DNA from: Oscillibacter valericigenes Sjm18-20
GTDB lineage: Bacteria; Bacillota; Clostridia; Oscillospirales; Oscillospiraceae
Assembly: GCA_000283575.1 (NCBI GenBank)
Contig: AP012044.1
Location: forward strand, 1,612,001 to 1,676,000
DNA length: 64,000 nucleotides
Direction of reading: 5' to 3'
In this document: in pieces, positions 35,652-45,069 of the stretch
How the letters are laid out: every line of letters starts with the position of its first letter
Numbering within the stretch: position 1 is the stretch's first letter
Made by a program: the position numbers and the translations under genes
Notes under the pieces: generated by a model
The model's input: the letters and a program-made list of their open reading frames with translations, nothing else
Databases searched by the model: none
What the model was told of the DNA's origin: nothing

Positions 35652-36539
35652 ATGACAAACGAAGAAGTCTTTTCTCGAGCCTACGATGAGGTGCGGCTGC
35701 GAGGTTTATCACCCGAAACAGTTGAGTCATATCTGGGACGGCTCAAGCTGTTCCTAAAGTATTTCAATGACCAACCCATTGAAGAAATGAATGAAATCGA
35801 GATTCGCGAGTACCTGCTGTATCTATTGGATTCCGGACACAGCGCGGGATCAGTCAATGTTTACAATAGCGCACTGCGTTTCATTTTCGGTGCAGTCATG
35901 GGGCAAAACCTAAACTATCAGCTAATCCATCGACGGCGCGAACACCGGGAGTTCCCAGCATTGATGAGCAAAAAAGAGCTTGCGCATTTCTTTTCCAGCA
36001 TGGACAACCTCCGTGACAGAGCTATGTTTGAAACCGCATACGGCGCGGGATTGCGCCTGTCCGAAATAACTTACCTCCGCGTTCAGGACATTGATAGCCA
36101 GCAGATGAGAATCTTCGTCCACCACGGAAAAGGCAGCAAAGACAGATATACACTGCTCTCACATCGCAATGTGGAGGTGCTGCGGGACTATTGGAGAGAA
36201 TACCGCCCAAATCATCCGGAGGGTTATTTGTTTTATCCCAGAAAGCAGCGGCAAAAAGTATTGATGACGCGCTCGGTGGCAAATGCCTTTCGCAACTGCT
36301 GCAAAAAAGCCGGCCTGCCGGATACTTACACAGTTCATACGCTGCGCCACTGCTTTGCAACGCATCTTCTGGAATCCGGTGCAGAAGTCTGCCAAATCAA
36401 AGAAATGCTTGGTCATACGTTCATTCAGACAACAGCATTTTATCTTCATATCGGCAACATGAACAAGCAGATTCAAAGCCCGTTGGACACGCTGCCTAAA
36501 AAACGGGGCCGCAAACCGAGGGTGTCATCAAATGCCTGA
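35652..36539 (+). CDS. Tyrosine recombinase of an IS91-type element
   Basis: 295 residues. SAM-like N-terminal domain (about 1-85), then the catalytic domain: Arg in AYGAGLRLSEITYL, Lys in HGKGSKDRYT, HTLRHCFATHLL, LGHTFIQTTAFYLHI with Tyr. AAGGAG precedes the ATG. The stop overlaps the transposase start by eight bases. Pairing of such a recombinase with an IS91 transposase is a known subgroup arrangement. Confidence 0.93.
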   Translation: MTNEEVFSRAYDEVRLRGLSPETVESYLGRLKLFLKYFNDQPIEEMNEIEIREYLLYLLDSGHSAGSVNVYNSALRFIFGAVMGQNLNYQLIHRRREHREFPALMSKKELAHFFSSMDNLRDRAMFETAYGAGLRLSEITYLRVQDIDSQQMRIFVHHGKGSKDRYTLLSHRNVEVLRDYWREYRPNHPEGYLFYPRKQRQKVLMTRSVANAFRNCCKKAGLPDTYTVHTLRHCFATHLLESGAEVCQIKEMLGHTFIQTTAFYLHIGNMNKQIQSPLDTLPKKRGRKPRVSSNA

Positions 36540-37625
36540 GGTACAAGATATCTTTGAGGAACACGGTGAAGCATACTGCCAAAACCACCGGCTGTCCATG
36601 GCTCAACATAAAGCGATGAACGCCATTCTCAATTGCCGCACGGCCAAACTTGGAGGCCACATGGATCACTGCCCGGAGTGTGGATACCAAAGGCCATCCT
36701 ACAACTCGTGCCGTAACCGGCACTGTCCGAAATGCCAGACACTCTCCAAAGAACGCTGGATTGACGCGCAAAAGGGAAACCTGCTCAACGTGGGCTATTT
36801 CCATGTGGTATTCACCGTACCGCAGGAACTGAATTTATGGATTTACCGGAACCAGCAGGACTGTTATAATCTGCTTTTTCGCTGTGTAGCTGAGACGATA
36901 CAGGAGTTGTCTGCTGACAAAAAATATCTTGGCGCCGCCACCGGCCACACCGCTGTGCTCCATACGTGGGGTCAAAACCTCTGCTTCCACCCACATATAC
37001 ACTGCATTGTTCCGGGCGGTGGCCTCACCAAGCTGGGCAAATGGCTTCCGTCCAGGAAAAAGTTCTTCCTGCCGGTGAAGGTCCTGTCCAGGAAATTTCG
37101 AGGCAAATTTTTGGCGCTGCTTAAGCAGCAGTTTCCTAACATAGACCCGTCACTGCTCAGCGAGTGCTATTCCAAAGAATGGGTGGTCTACTGCAAGCCG
37201 CCTTTCAAAGATGCAGCCTGCGTGGTGGAGTATCTTGGACGCTACACCCACAGGGTGGCGATCGCCAATAACCGTATTCTAAGTACAGAGAACAGGCAGG
37301 TCTCTTTCAAATGGCGAGACTACCGGAACGGCAGCCGCTGGAAAGAGATGACGTTGGGAGCGGAAGAATTTATTCGGCGCTTCCTGATGCACGTCCTGCC
37401 AACCGGGTTCATGAAATTCGGCACTATGGTTTTCTGTCCAGCCGTGGCAAGCAGAAGAAACTGCACATCTGCAAGGTACAGACGGGCACATCACTGAAAA
37501 AAAGAGAAAAGCTCTCCACGGAGGCCCTCATCCAAAAGATCCTCGGCAGAAAGCCCTCTCAATGCCCAAACTGTGGCTTTTGCGGTCTGCTTCGAACCGG
37601 ACTCGCACCACCCACAGCCTGCTAA
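36532..37625 (+). pseudogene. IS91-family transposase, C-terminal frameshift
   Basis: An N-terminal zinc-binding domain (CPECGYQRPSYNSCRNRHCP, then CQTL) leads to the HUH motif CFHPHIHCIVPGG and the Tyr region YLGRYTHRVAIAN. At MKFG (about 37,410) one A seems lost; the other frame continues IRHYGFLSSRGKQKKLHICK to a C-terminal CPNCG ribbon. The N-terminal 290 residues remain, so partial activity is conceivable. Confidence 0.88.
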
Positions 37626-38902
37626 ATTACAAAGCCTTTTTAAGTCTGCTCCAAGGGCAGGCTGGCTTTGCTGCACCCATTTTACCATAGAAAGAAAAGA
37701 ATTGATATGACTTTTTCCGGAAACTGTGCTTTTCAGGTATCTGCGCAGCTGTAATTTCAAGAAATAAAAGCGATGCTTTTCCCATAGCTGCCAGCAAACC
37801 GCCCGCGGTTTCGTGCTATGGAATTATCCAAACAAGGGCGACGCAGTTTCTGCTGTGTCGTTCTTTTTTTCGCCCATGCTCAGATAATTCTCTACTCATA
37901 ATGCGAAACTGGACCGGTATTTTAAACTTTGGATTTTGCTTAGAATAAGATTGGGACGGCGTTCTAAATTAACTTAGTTGGGTGGTAAACCTCCGTACAG
38001 AATGGGCATATATAACGCAACGTTTCATTGCCGCAATTAGGGCATATTACTCGGCGCTTCTTAATTAGCCGTATTGCTATTTCTCGCGTAAGATTACCTC
38101 GACAAAAATTCTGCTGTTCTGAAAGCGGTGTATCAGGCAAAGTAAGTTCCTATGCGTTTGATACATGCATTTCATTAAACTAAAGTAAGCTCTTCGGTAG
38201 TTCGTGTGGGTAGCAAAATGGCGTTCAGGCCAGATGTCGCAAGAGTTTGCATGGAAATAAAACCTACAGTGAAAAAGCACGTGTTTAGCATAAGAATCAA
38301 AGCCAGTCAAGGAACCGGCTTCGCCTTGCCTGTGGCATCCTTGACAGCCTTAGAATCCAATGTTTTGCGGTAACCAAGAGGGGCTAATGCCCCTCTATGA
38401 GCAAGACTTATGTGCTCTATTTTTACCCACATAAACTACCGAAGCCTCTTTTTTGGGCTCCATAATGCTGTACTGTAATGCCCAACATCTTCTCCCTTTA
38501 ATCTAGATACAGCAAAGGTTTATGTAGCAGCGTTTCTGCTATCCCGTTCCCGATACAAATACGCTGAATTGCAAAGCCGGCCCTTTACGGCAGTAGACGC
38601 CTTGTCAAACCTGCCCCATGAAACCAATATAAAAGTATGGTAGCCTTGAATGCTGCATATCTCGACATTATAAAGTTCATCCCGCTCCTGTCCTAATTGG
38701 ATGGGGGCGGTTCTTTGTTGCTCAAGAACATATTAACCCCCGTGAGAGCTGGTGAGGATCTCACGGGGGTGCTCATTTTAACCACGTTTTAACCAGTGAA
38801 ACATATTTAAACGCATTTTAACGCATGACTAGCTTTTAGAAAGCAAAAAAATAATCAGCCGTCAAACCATTGAAAAATCAATGCTTTTCGGCTGATTATT
38901 GT
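37626..38902. other. Decayed region up to the tRNA-Gln gene
   Basis: 37,964-38,142 (minus) retains the end of a protein with two CxxC pairs, VICPNCGNETLRYICPFC then TEVYHPTKLI, without a valid start. The rest (38,200-38,700) has only short broken frames, one reading RGALAPLGYRKTLDSKAVKD (minus, about 38,380). From 38,735 the sequence is the element end also seen at 25,828. Confidence 0.5.
38735..38902 (-). repeat. tRNA-Gln downstream flank with two hairpins
   Basis: Minus strand, below the tRNA: a long stem AATAATCAGCCG/CGGCTGATTATT with inner CATTGA/TCAATG, then T run; further on CCCCCGTGAGA pairs with TCTCACGGGGG. The same arrangement follows fragment 2 at 25,828-25,985. Confidence 0.75.
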
Positions 38903-38976
38903 TGGCAGCGGGTGAAGGATTCGAACCCTCACAGACGGAGTCAGAGTCCGGCGTGCTACCATTACACAAACCCGCT
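38903..38976 (-). tRNA. tRNA-Gln(CTG)
   Basis: Complete cloverleaf of 74 bases including encoded CCA: acceptor AGCGGGT/ACCCGCT, D arm TGTAATGGTAGCA, anticodon stem CCGGA/TCCGT with loop CTCTGAC (anticodon CTG), T arm GAGGGTTCGAATCCTTC. The 3' half is repeated at 25,986 and 4,391, marking it as an integration target. Confidence 0.93.
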
Positions 38977-39110
38977 ATCTGCCGTTCGAAACGCAAACTG
39001 CGTAGCGAACAGATATTATTATACAAAAAATTCCGCAATTGTCAACCCTTTTTTAAAAAAAGACGAGAATACTTTTTTCATCTGACCACACACTATTGAA
39101 GGGTGATTTC

Positions 39111-39290
39111 ATGAGAGAAAAACAGCGGACGAACAATTCCGCAAAAAATAAGCCGGCCCTGCGCATCGAGCCGGAAAAACGGCTTTGCCCGGCTTTTGAT
39201 CCTGTGAGTATCGCGCTGTTTCCTGTAGCGAACCAGGAGGATATGGGCGTGCGGGTGCTGGACAACTTCTGCGAAGAACACATTATGTAA
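39111..39290 (+). CDS. Small hypothetical protein, 59 residues
   Basis: AAGGGTGATTTC precedes ATG. MREKQRTNNSAKNKPALRIE then ALFPVANQEDMGVRVLDNFC. Polar, no membrane segment. Could be a fragment of an element-encoded regulator; not recognised. Confidence 0.35.
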   Translation: MREKQRTNNSAKNKPALRIEPEKRLCPAFDPVSIALFPVANQEDMGVRVLDNFCEEHIM

Positions 39291-39397
39291 GGCTCCCGTG
39301 AACCGAAAAAGCAAAATGAAACATTGCCAATGCAAACCCCAGCCCCGCTTCAGGCGGGGTGTCATAGAGGCAAAAGAGAACCAAATATAAATCTCTG

Positions 39398-39438
39398 CGA
39401 TGGGGCGGGCAGTTTCTACTGTCCGCCCCACTTTTTTG
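39398..39438 (+). terminator. Strong terminator
   Basis: TGGGGCGGGCAGT pairs with ACTGTCCGCCCCA around TTCT, then six T. Confidence 0.8.
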
Positions 39439-39510
39439 CCTATGTTCTCAGGTTTCCGGTTCGGATATCCATGGACTTGCATTCGTATTCCGCAGTACTG
39501 CTTTTATCCT

Positions 39511-39690
39511 TCACGGCTGTTCTACCGGCGTATCCATCAGTCTGATATCACAGCAATTAATCCATATATCCTGCTTGGCGGTGTTTGGATACTTCTGCAA
39601 TTTTTCGTCCGCCACGATCTTCTCAATGAACAACCGCAGGATTTCCGGCATGAGTTGGTATGCTGGTGTACAGCCGATTGCCGGTTGCCT
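39511..39690 (-). pseudogene. Large serine recombinase, C-terminal remnant
   Basis: LMPEILRLFIEKIVADEKLQ then KYPNTAKQDIWINCCDIRLM matches the last part of Tn4451/TnpX-type serine recombinases (the FIEKIVVHE...IYY motif), ending DTPVEQP. No upstream domain remains. It marks a former mobile element at the edge of the GC-rich chromosome. Confidence 0.6.
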
Positions 39691-39801
39691 ACGACTTTTT
39701 AAGGGCGTTTTCAAGCGCTCTTTGCACCGCTTGCGACTCTGTTTTTTCGGACACACAGGGAGATTTTTTGAAGTGATAGGGCTGGGTATACATTTATTTT
39801 C

Positions 39802-40383
39802 TCAGGCGCTTTTCGCTTGCGTCTGGGCAGCACGGAGGTCGGCGCAGGTAAAGTATTTCCGCAGAGGCCGGTACAGCAGGGAGAAAAGAACCGTGCAAAT
39901 TGCCATGTCAAGCAGCATGTAGCTGCCGTTATAAAGCAGGGAGTAGAACCAGGGATTTGTCATGGTCATTCCGAAGAACTCAGGCGGCATGTACTTGCCC
40001 CATACGATAGCGCCCACGACCAGATGGGCCAGGAACCGCAGAAAACCGCCGCAGAGAGTGCCGTAATAAACGCCATACTTCCTGCCGTGGAATAGTCCGG
40101 CGCCCAGACCCAACAGGGCGTAGGCAATAAAATAGTCGCAGATGATGGTGGTCCAGTCAATGGAGATTCCATTGGCGAAGAAATACTGCATCGCGCCGTA
40201 GACAAAGCCGACGCCGGTGCCCCAGCCGGGACCGTATCGAACGGCAAAGAGGATAATGGGGATCATGGCACAGTCGATGGACCCGCCGTTGGGAAACTCA
40301 TAGAGCTTGATGTAGCTGAGGATCTGTGCCAGGGCCATCAGGACGGCGGCCTCACAGATGATTCGGATGCTGCTGTGTTTCAT
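39802..40383 (-). CDS. thiT: Thiamine ECF transporter substrate-binding subunit
   Basis: 193 residues, six predicted helices, the ThiT fold. Conserved stretches: IKLYEFPNGGSIDCAMIPII and FVYGAMQYFFANGISIDWTT carry the residues that bind thiamine in the family, with RFLAHLVVGAIVWGKYMP. It works with the shared ECF EcfAA'T module encoded elsewhere. A TPP riboswitch and terminator lie directly upstream, so it is repressed when TPP is plentiful. Confidence 0.95.
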   Translation of the reverse strand: MKHSSIRIICEAAVLMALAQILSYIKLYEFPNGGSIDCAMIPIILFAVRYGPGWGTGVGFVYGAMQYFFANGISIDWTTIICDYFIAYALLGLGAGLFHGRKYGVYYGTLCGGFLRFLAHLVVGAIVWGKYMPPEFFGMTMTNPWFYSLLYNGSYMLLDMAICTVLFSLLYRPLRKYFTCADLRAAQTQAKSA

Positions 40384-40446
40384 AATTCGAAACTCCCTTT
40401 TTGAAATTTGGCAACCCCGTTTCCCCCGGCCTTCGCCCGCGGGCTA

Positions 40447-40487
40447 TAAAAAAATCCGCACGGCGGGCCTCGGCCTCGTCATGCGGT
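40447..40487 (-). terminator. Riboswitch-controlled terminator
   Basis: On the minus strand CCGCA and TGCGG close a GC-rich stem followed by A-TTTTTTT, between the TPP aptamer and thiT. Confidence 0.8.
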
Positions 40488-40499
40488 ACTGCTGAAACA

Positions 40500-40592
40500 G
40501 CTCACATTCCTACGCCGGCATTACCCGGATCAGGTTCGAGGGACCGGGCGGCAATACGCCCATCTCAGCCGGCTTCCGCCAGCACCCCTTGG
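40500..40592 (-). promoter_or_regulatory. TPP riboswitch (THI element)
   Basis: Minus strand shows the hallmark blocks GGGGTGC, CTGAGATGGG and GAACCTGATCCGGGTAATGC, then CGGCGTAGGAA. Aptamer upstream of thiT with a terminator as expression platform. Confidence 0.95.
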
Positions 40593-40726
40593 AATTGTCG
40601 GTATTCATTATAATGTGGTACCACCTGTTTGTCAAGAGAGGGGGACTTGTGGTACAATTAAAATAAGCCGGCGGGCAAAAGCGAACGGGGCCTGCCGTTA
40701 TATCAAGAGGAACAGAGGGAGCGCGC

Positions 40727-41356
40727 ATGAGACGCTGTTTTGTTTTTGCCGCAGGGAGCTTTTACGGCCTTCGGGAACGGCCTTCGCCCGGCGATCTGGT
40801 GATCGCCGCCGACGCGGGATACCGGCTGTGCCGGAGTTTGGGCATTGTGCCCGATCTGGCGCTGGGGGATTTTGACTCCATGCCGGAGCCGGTTGGCGTG
40901 CCGGTCCGGCGGGTACCGGTGGAGAAAGACGACACCGACACGATGCTGGCGCTGAAAACCGGGCTGGAGGAGGGGTGCAGCGAGTTTTGCCTCTATGGGT
41001 TTGCCGGCGGGAAACGGCTGGACCACACGCTGGCGAACCTTCAGTCGCTGCTGTACCTTCGGCGCAGGGGAGCGCGGGGATGGCTGTACGGCGACGACTT
41101 TGTCTGGACGGCGATTGAAAACGAGTCCCTTACAATCCATAAGGAAGTGGAATGGGGACTGTTCTCCGCATTCTGCCTGGGTGACAGGGCCGGCGGAATT
41201 GATGAGGTTGGGTTCCAGTATCCCCTGAGGGACGCGACGCTCACGCCGGAGTTTCCCCTGGGCGTCAGCAATCACATTGTGGAGCCGGAGGCCGCCGTCA
41301 CAGTCCGGGACGGCGCACTGCTGGTGGGGTGGGAGCTTCCACACGAGAAAGCGTGA
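40727..41356 (+). CDS. thiN: Thiamine pyrophosphokinase
   Basis: 209 residues, usual for bacterial TPK. It makes TPP from thiamine and ATP. Motifs: IAADAGYRLC, LALGDFDSM, EKDDTDTMLA, GFAGGKRLDHTLANLQ in the catalytic domain, and a C-terminal thiamine-binding beta domain with GVSNHIVE. It is divergent from thiT: uptake on one side, activation on the other. The riboswitch faces only thiT. Confidence 0.95.
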   Translation: MRRCFVFAAGSFYGLRERPSPGDLVIAADAGYRLCRSLGIVPDLALGDFDSMPEPVGVPVRRVPVEKDDTDTMLALKTGLEEGCSEFCLYGFAGGKRLDHTLANLQSLLYLRRRGARGWLYGDDFVWTAIENESLTIHKEVEWGLFSAFCLGDRAGGIDEVGFQYPLRDATLTPEFPLGVSNHIVEPEAAVTVRDGALLVGWELPHEKA

Positions 41357-41392
41357 TTATTTAAATAGTATAACGAGCTGCACAAACAAAGA

Positions 41393-41421
41393 TTGCGCTG
41401 GCCTGAAAATTATTGTATAAT
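41393..41421 (+). promoter_or_regulatory. Promoter of the fused molybdenum hydroxylase
   Basis: TTGCGC (41,393-41,398), 17-bp spacer, TATAAT (41,416-41,421), about 97 bases before the start codon. Confidence 0.6.
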
Positions 41422-41517
41422 GAAACAAAAAGGTCGACCTTTCAAAAACGATGGAGGGAAGGCCCCGAAAAGACCGTGGGACCGGAGCCGGGCACGGAGT
41501 TTGAGGAGGAGCGCACG

Positions 41518-44067
41518 ATGGCAACATTTACCGTGAACGGCAAAGCTGTGACCGTGGAAAAGAATCAAAAACTCATCCGCTTCCTGCGGGATGAGCTGCA
41601 TTTGACCTCCGTAAAGGACGGGTGCAGCGAGGGGGCCTGCGGCACCTGCACGGTGCTGATCGACGGGAAACCCACGAAGGCCTGCATCCCCCAGACCGAC
41701 AAACTGGAGGGGACCTCCGTTTTGACGGTGGAGGGCCTGAGCGATTTTGAAAAGGACGTGTTTACCTATGCGTTCGGCAAGGCCGGGGCTGTTCAGTGCG
41801 GATTCTGCATTCCGGGCATGGTGATCTCCGCCAAGGCGCTGCTGGATACGAACCAGAATCCGACCCGGGAAGAGGCGGCGTTCGCCATCCGCAACAACAT
41901 CTGCCGCTGTACCGGGTATGTGAAGATCATCGATGGCATTTTGCTGGCGGCGGAGACACTGCGGGAGGGAAAGCTCCCGCAGCCGCCTTCGGATTGGAGC
42001 CTGGGCGCGCGGGTCCCGCGGGTGGACGTGCGGGAAAAGATCACGGGCGCGGGGCAGTATCCGGACGATGTCTATCTGGACGGAATGATTTATGCCAGCG
42101 CGGTGCGCAGCGCCTATCCCCGGGCGCGGGTGCTGGCCATCCGCACGGAGGAGGCGAAGGCCCTGCCGGGTGTTGTGGGCGTGTTTACGGCGGCGGACAT
42201 CCCGGGACAGAACAAGGTCGGGCACCTGACGAAGGACTGGGACACCATGATCCCGGTGGGGGAGATCACGCATTTCCTGGGCGACGCCGTGTGCATTGTG
42301 GCCGCTGAGACGAAGGAGCTTTTGGAGCAGGCGAAGTCTCTTGTGAAGGTGGACTATGAGGAGCTGCCCATGGTTCGCAGCCCAAAGGAGGCCATGCTGC
42401 CAAACGCACCGCTGGTCCACAGGTCCGGAAATCTTCTGGCCCATAAGCACATCCAGCGGGGCAACCCGGCCAAGGCCATTGCGAGATCAAAATACGTGCT
42501 GACGCAGCACTTTTCTACCCCCTGGACGGAGCATGCGTTTTTGGAGCCGGAGTGCGCCGTGGCGTTTCCGGAGGGGGACGGCGTGGTGATCTGGTCCACG
42601 GACCAGGGGGCCTATGACACGCAGCACGAGACCATGGGGATGCTGGGCCTGCCCGCCGAGAAGGTGAAGGTCAAGAATCTGCTGGTGGGCGGCGGCTTTG
42701 GAGGCAAGGAGGACGTGACCGTGCAGCATCACGCGGCACTGGTGGCCTATCTCACGAAGCGCCCTGTAAAGGTGAAGCTCAGCCGGACGGAGAGCATCCT
42801 CATTCACCCCAAGCGGCACCCGATGGAGATGGAATTTTCCATGGGCTGCGATGAAAACGGCATCATTCAGGGTGTGGCGGCGGAGGTCATCGCGGACACC
42901 GGAGCCTATGCGTCCCTGGGGGGGCCGGTGCTGGAGCGGGCCTGTACCCATGCGGCGGGGCCGTACAACTATCAGAATTTTGAGATCGACGGGTGGGCGT
43001 ATTACACAAACAATCCCCCCGCCGGGGCGTTCCGGGGATTCGGGGTTACGCAGACCTGCTTTTGCGTGGAGAGCCTTTTGAACCAGATGGCGGATAAGGT
43101 GGGAATCACTCCCTGGGAGATCCGCTGGCGCAATGCCATCCGGCCGGGACAGGAACTGCCTAACGGCCAGATCGTGGACGCGTCGACGGGGCTTGCGGAG
43201 ACGCTGGAGGCGGTGAAGCCCTATTACGCCGCCGCCAAATATGTGGGTATCGCCTGCGCCATGAAGAATGCGGGCGTGGGCGTGGGCATCCCCGACACCG
43301 GTCGGGTGCGGCTGGTCGTTGCGGGCGGAAAGGTCCATATCTGCGCCGGAGCGTCCTGCATCGGACAGGGGCTGGGAACGGTTTTGACCCAGATGGTCTG
43401 CGACCGGACGGGCTTAAAGCGGGACGATGTGATCTACGAGCGCTCCAATACATATCTGGCGCCGGACTCGGGGACTACCTCCGGGTCCCGGCAGACTCTG
43501 GTGACGGGCGAGGCTTGCCGTCGGGCGTGTGAAAAGCTGAACGGAGCGATGGACGGAAAATCCCTGCCCGATTTGGAAGGGCAGGAATTTTACGGGGAGT
43601 ATCTGGCAAAAACCGACCCGCTGGGAGCGGATGTGCCCAACCCCGTGAGCCACGTGGCCTACGGCTATGCGACGCAGATCTGCATTCTGGACGACGAGGG
43701 AAAGATTGAGAAAATCGTGGCGGCCCACGATGTGGGCAAGGCCGTGAATCCGACCTCCGTGGAGGGGCAGATCGAGGGCGGCGTGGTCATGTCCATGGGG
43801 TTCGCTCTGACGGAGCGCTATCCTCTGAAAGACTGCAAGCCCCTTGCCAGGTACGGTACCCTGGGGCTGTTCCGGGCAAACCAGGTTCCGGAGGTGAAGG
43901 CGCTGATTGTGGAAAAGCCGGGCCTCAACGTGGCCTGCGGGGCAATTGGCATCGGGGAGATCACTTCCATCCCCACCGCCCCCGCCATCGCGGACGCCTA
44001 TTTTCGCTATGACGGAAATTTCCGCACAAGCCTGCCTCTGGCGAACACGCCTTACAGCAAAAAATAA
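41518..44067 (+). CDS. Molybdenum hydroxylase, fused 2Fe-2S and Mo-binding subunit
   Basis: 849 residues from the ATG behind GAGGAGGAG; a frame extension to 41,413 is ignored. Ferredoxin-like cluster CSEGACGTCTVLIDG with a further Cys in KACIPQ (about 40-66), second cluster domain QCGFCIPGM...CRCTGYVKI (about 100-145), then the Mo-pterin domains (GGGFGGKEDVTVQHHAALVA, RGFGVTQTCFC, GASCIGQGLGT, and GIGEITSIPTAPAIADA at the end with the active-site Glu). Domain order as in Desulfovibrio aldehyde oxidoreductase, without an FAD domain. Substrate probably an aldehyde or N-heterocycle; not decidable. Confidence 0.92.
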   Translation: MATFTVNGKAVTVEKNQKLIRFLRDELHLTSVKDGCSEGACGTCTVLIDGKPTKACIPQTDKLEGTSVLTVEGLSDFEKDVFTYAFGKAGAVQCGFCIPGMVISAKALLDTNQNPTREEAAFAIRNNICRCTGYVKIIDGILLAAETLREGKLPQPPSDWSLGARVPRVDVREKITGAGQYPDDVYLDGMIYASAVRSAYPRARVLAIRTEEAKALPGVVGVFTAADIPGQNKVGHLTKDWDTMIPVGEITHFLGDAVCIVAAETKELLEQAKSLVKVDYEELPMVRSPKEAMLPNAPLVHRSGNLLAHKHIQRGNPAKAIARSKYVLTQHFSTPWTEHAFLEPECAVAFPEGDGVVIWSTDQGAYDTQHETMGMLGLPAEKVKVKNLLVGGGFGGKEDVTVQHHAALVAYLTKRPVKVKLSRTESILIHPKRHPMEMEFSMGCDENGIIQGVAAEVIADTGAYASLGGPVLERACTHAAGPYNYQNFEIDGWAYYTNNPPAGAFRGFGVTQTCFCVESLLNQMADKVGITPWEIRWRNAIRPGQELPNGQIVDASTGLAETLEAVKPYYAAAKYVGIACAMKNAGVGVGIPDTGRVRLVVAGGKVHICAGASCIGQGLGTVLTQMVCDRTGLKRDDVIYERSNTYLAPDSGTTSGSRQTLVTGEACRRACEKLNGAMDGKSLPDLEGQEFYGEYLAKTDPLGADVPNPVSHVAYGYATQICILDDEGKIEKIVAAHDVGKAVNPTSVEGQIEGGVVMSMGFALTERYPLKDCKPLARYGTLGLFRANQVPEVKALIVEKPGLNVACGAIGIGEITSIPTAPAIADAYFRYDGNFRTSLPLANTPYSKK

Positions 44068-44110
44068 AGCGGATTCCGCGCAGCGACCGCCCCGCGGGGG
44101 ACGGCCGAGC

Positions 44111-44476
44111 TTATCCGGCCAGAGATTGGCTCAGCGTCTGCCCCAGCCAGATACCCGTGAGGCAGCCGGCGAGACTGAGAAGTATGTACAGCGCGGCCGG
44201 CCCCCGCTCTCCGGCGGAAATGAGCTGCATGGACTCCAGCGAAAAGGTGGAGAAGGTCGTGAAGCCACCGCATATCCCGGTTTTCCAGAAGAGGAGAGTC
44301 CGGGGTCCGATCCGGCGCTGGGCGGCGAGACCGGCGAGAAAGCCAATGACCGCCGCGCCCAGAAGGTTGATGAAAAGTGTTGAGAGCGGGAAGCTTCCCC
44401 GCCACGGGAGAAGTCCAATACCGTACCGGACAGCGGCTCCCAATCCGCCGCCCAGACCCACAACCAGAAAATTCAC
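44111..44476 (-). CDS. crcB: Fluoride channel FluC/CrcB
   Basis: 121 residues from a GTG that overlaps the upstream stop by four bases (GTGA). Four helices. Motifs GGGLGAAVRYGIG, TLFINLLGAAVIGF and GICGGFTTFSTFSLE. Exports F- passively as a dual-topology dimer. Why it follows a molybdenum-cofactor gene is unclear. No fluoride riboswitch seen upstream. Confidence 0.94.
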   Translation of the reverse strand: MNFLVVGLGGGLGAAVRYGIGLLPWRGSFPLSTLFINLLGAAVIGFLAGLAAQRRIGPRTLLFWKTGICGGFTTFSTFSLESMQLISAGERGPAALYILLSLAGCLTGIWLGQTLSQSLAG

Positions 44477-45069
44477 GGTCTGTCCTCTTTCTTTATGGTA
44501 TATTCCGCCTCGCGCAGTGCCTGGGGCGTGTCCACATCCCAGAGCTCATCGGCCGGGACCTCCAAAAGCCGCAGGGCGTCTTTGTGCCGGCGGATGACTG
44601 CCGCGCCGCCGGTGTCGCCGGTGAGAGACATCAGCTCGGGGAAGAACTTTACGGGAAAAATACAGGGATTCCCCCGAATGCCGCCGTGGGCCAGGGCCGC
44701 GATCTGCTCCGGTGCCTGATGCCAGAAATCAGCCAGCGCGGCCACGGATTCCCGCCGCAGAAGCGGCTGGTCCGAGACCTGAAAGCAGATGGCCGGGCGG
44801 TCCCGCAGAGCCGTGAGCCCCAGATGGAGGGAGCGGCTCACTCCCAGTTCCGGCTTGTCGTTGAGGACGGCGGCGAAATGAAACTCGCCCGCCAGCTTTA
44901 GAATTTCGGGGTACTGCGTCACCACGACAACGGAGGAAAAGCACTCCGCAGGAACGGTCTCCAAAGACCGCAGGATCAGAGAGCGGCCATCCAGCGCCGC
45001 CGTCAGCTTATTTTGGCCGAAGCGTTTTCCGTTTCCGGCGGCCAGGACCACACAGCCCGGTTTTTCCAT
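44473..45069 (-). CDS. MobA/MocA-like nucleotidyltransferase
   Basis: 198 residues. GT-A fold with VVLAAGNGKRFGQNKL at the N-terminus, LGVSRSLHLGL, FQVSDQPLLRRE (metal Asp) and GGIRGNPCIFP. This is the molybdopterin cytidylyltransferase type that matures the cofactor of xanthine-dehydrogenase-family enzymes, in keeping with its place between two such enzymes. GGGGGCACC precedes the ATG. Confidence 0.88.
   Translation of the reverse strand: MEKPGCVVLAAGNGKRFGQNKLTAALDGRSLILRSLETVPAECFSSVVVVTQYPEILKLAGEFHFAAVLNDKPELGVSRSLHLGLTALRDRPAICFQVSDQPLLRRESVAALADFWHQAPEQIAALAHGGIRGNPCIFPVKFFPELMSLTGDTGGAAVIRRHKDALRLLEVPADELWDVDTPQALREAEYTIKKEDRP

Noticed and set aside
38077-38310. 77-residue minus frame in the decayed region
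   Set aside because: No ribosome site; the Cys-pair tail lies in a different frame of the same stretch, so this is probably chance.
38870-39099. Short frames overlapping the tRNA-Gln gene
   Set aside because: They read through the tRNA and its flank; the tRNA cloverleaf explains the conservation.
42487-43338. 283-residue antisense frame in the fused Mo hydroxylase
   Set aside because: Opposite-strand shadow; no ribosome site or family resemblance.
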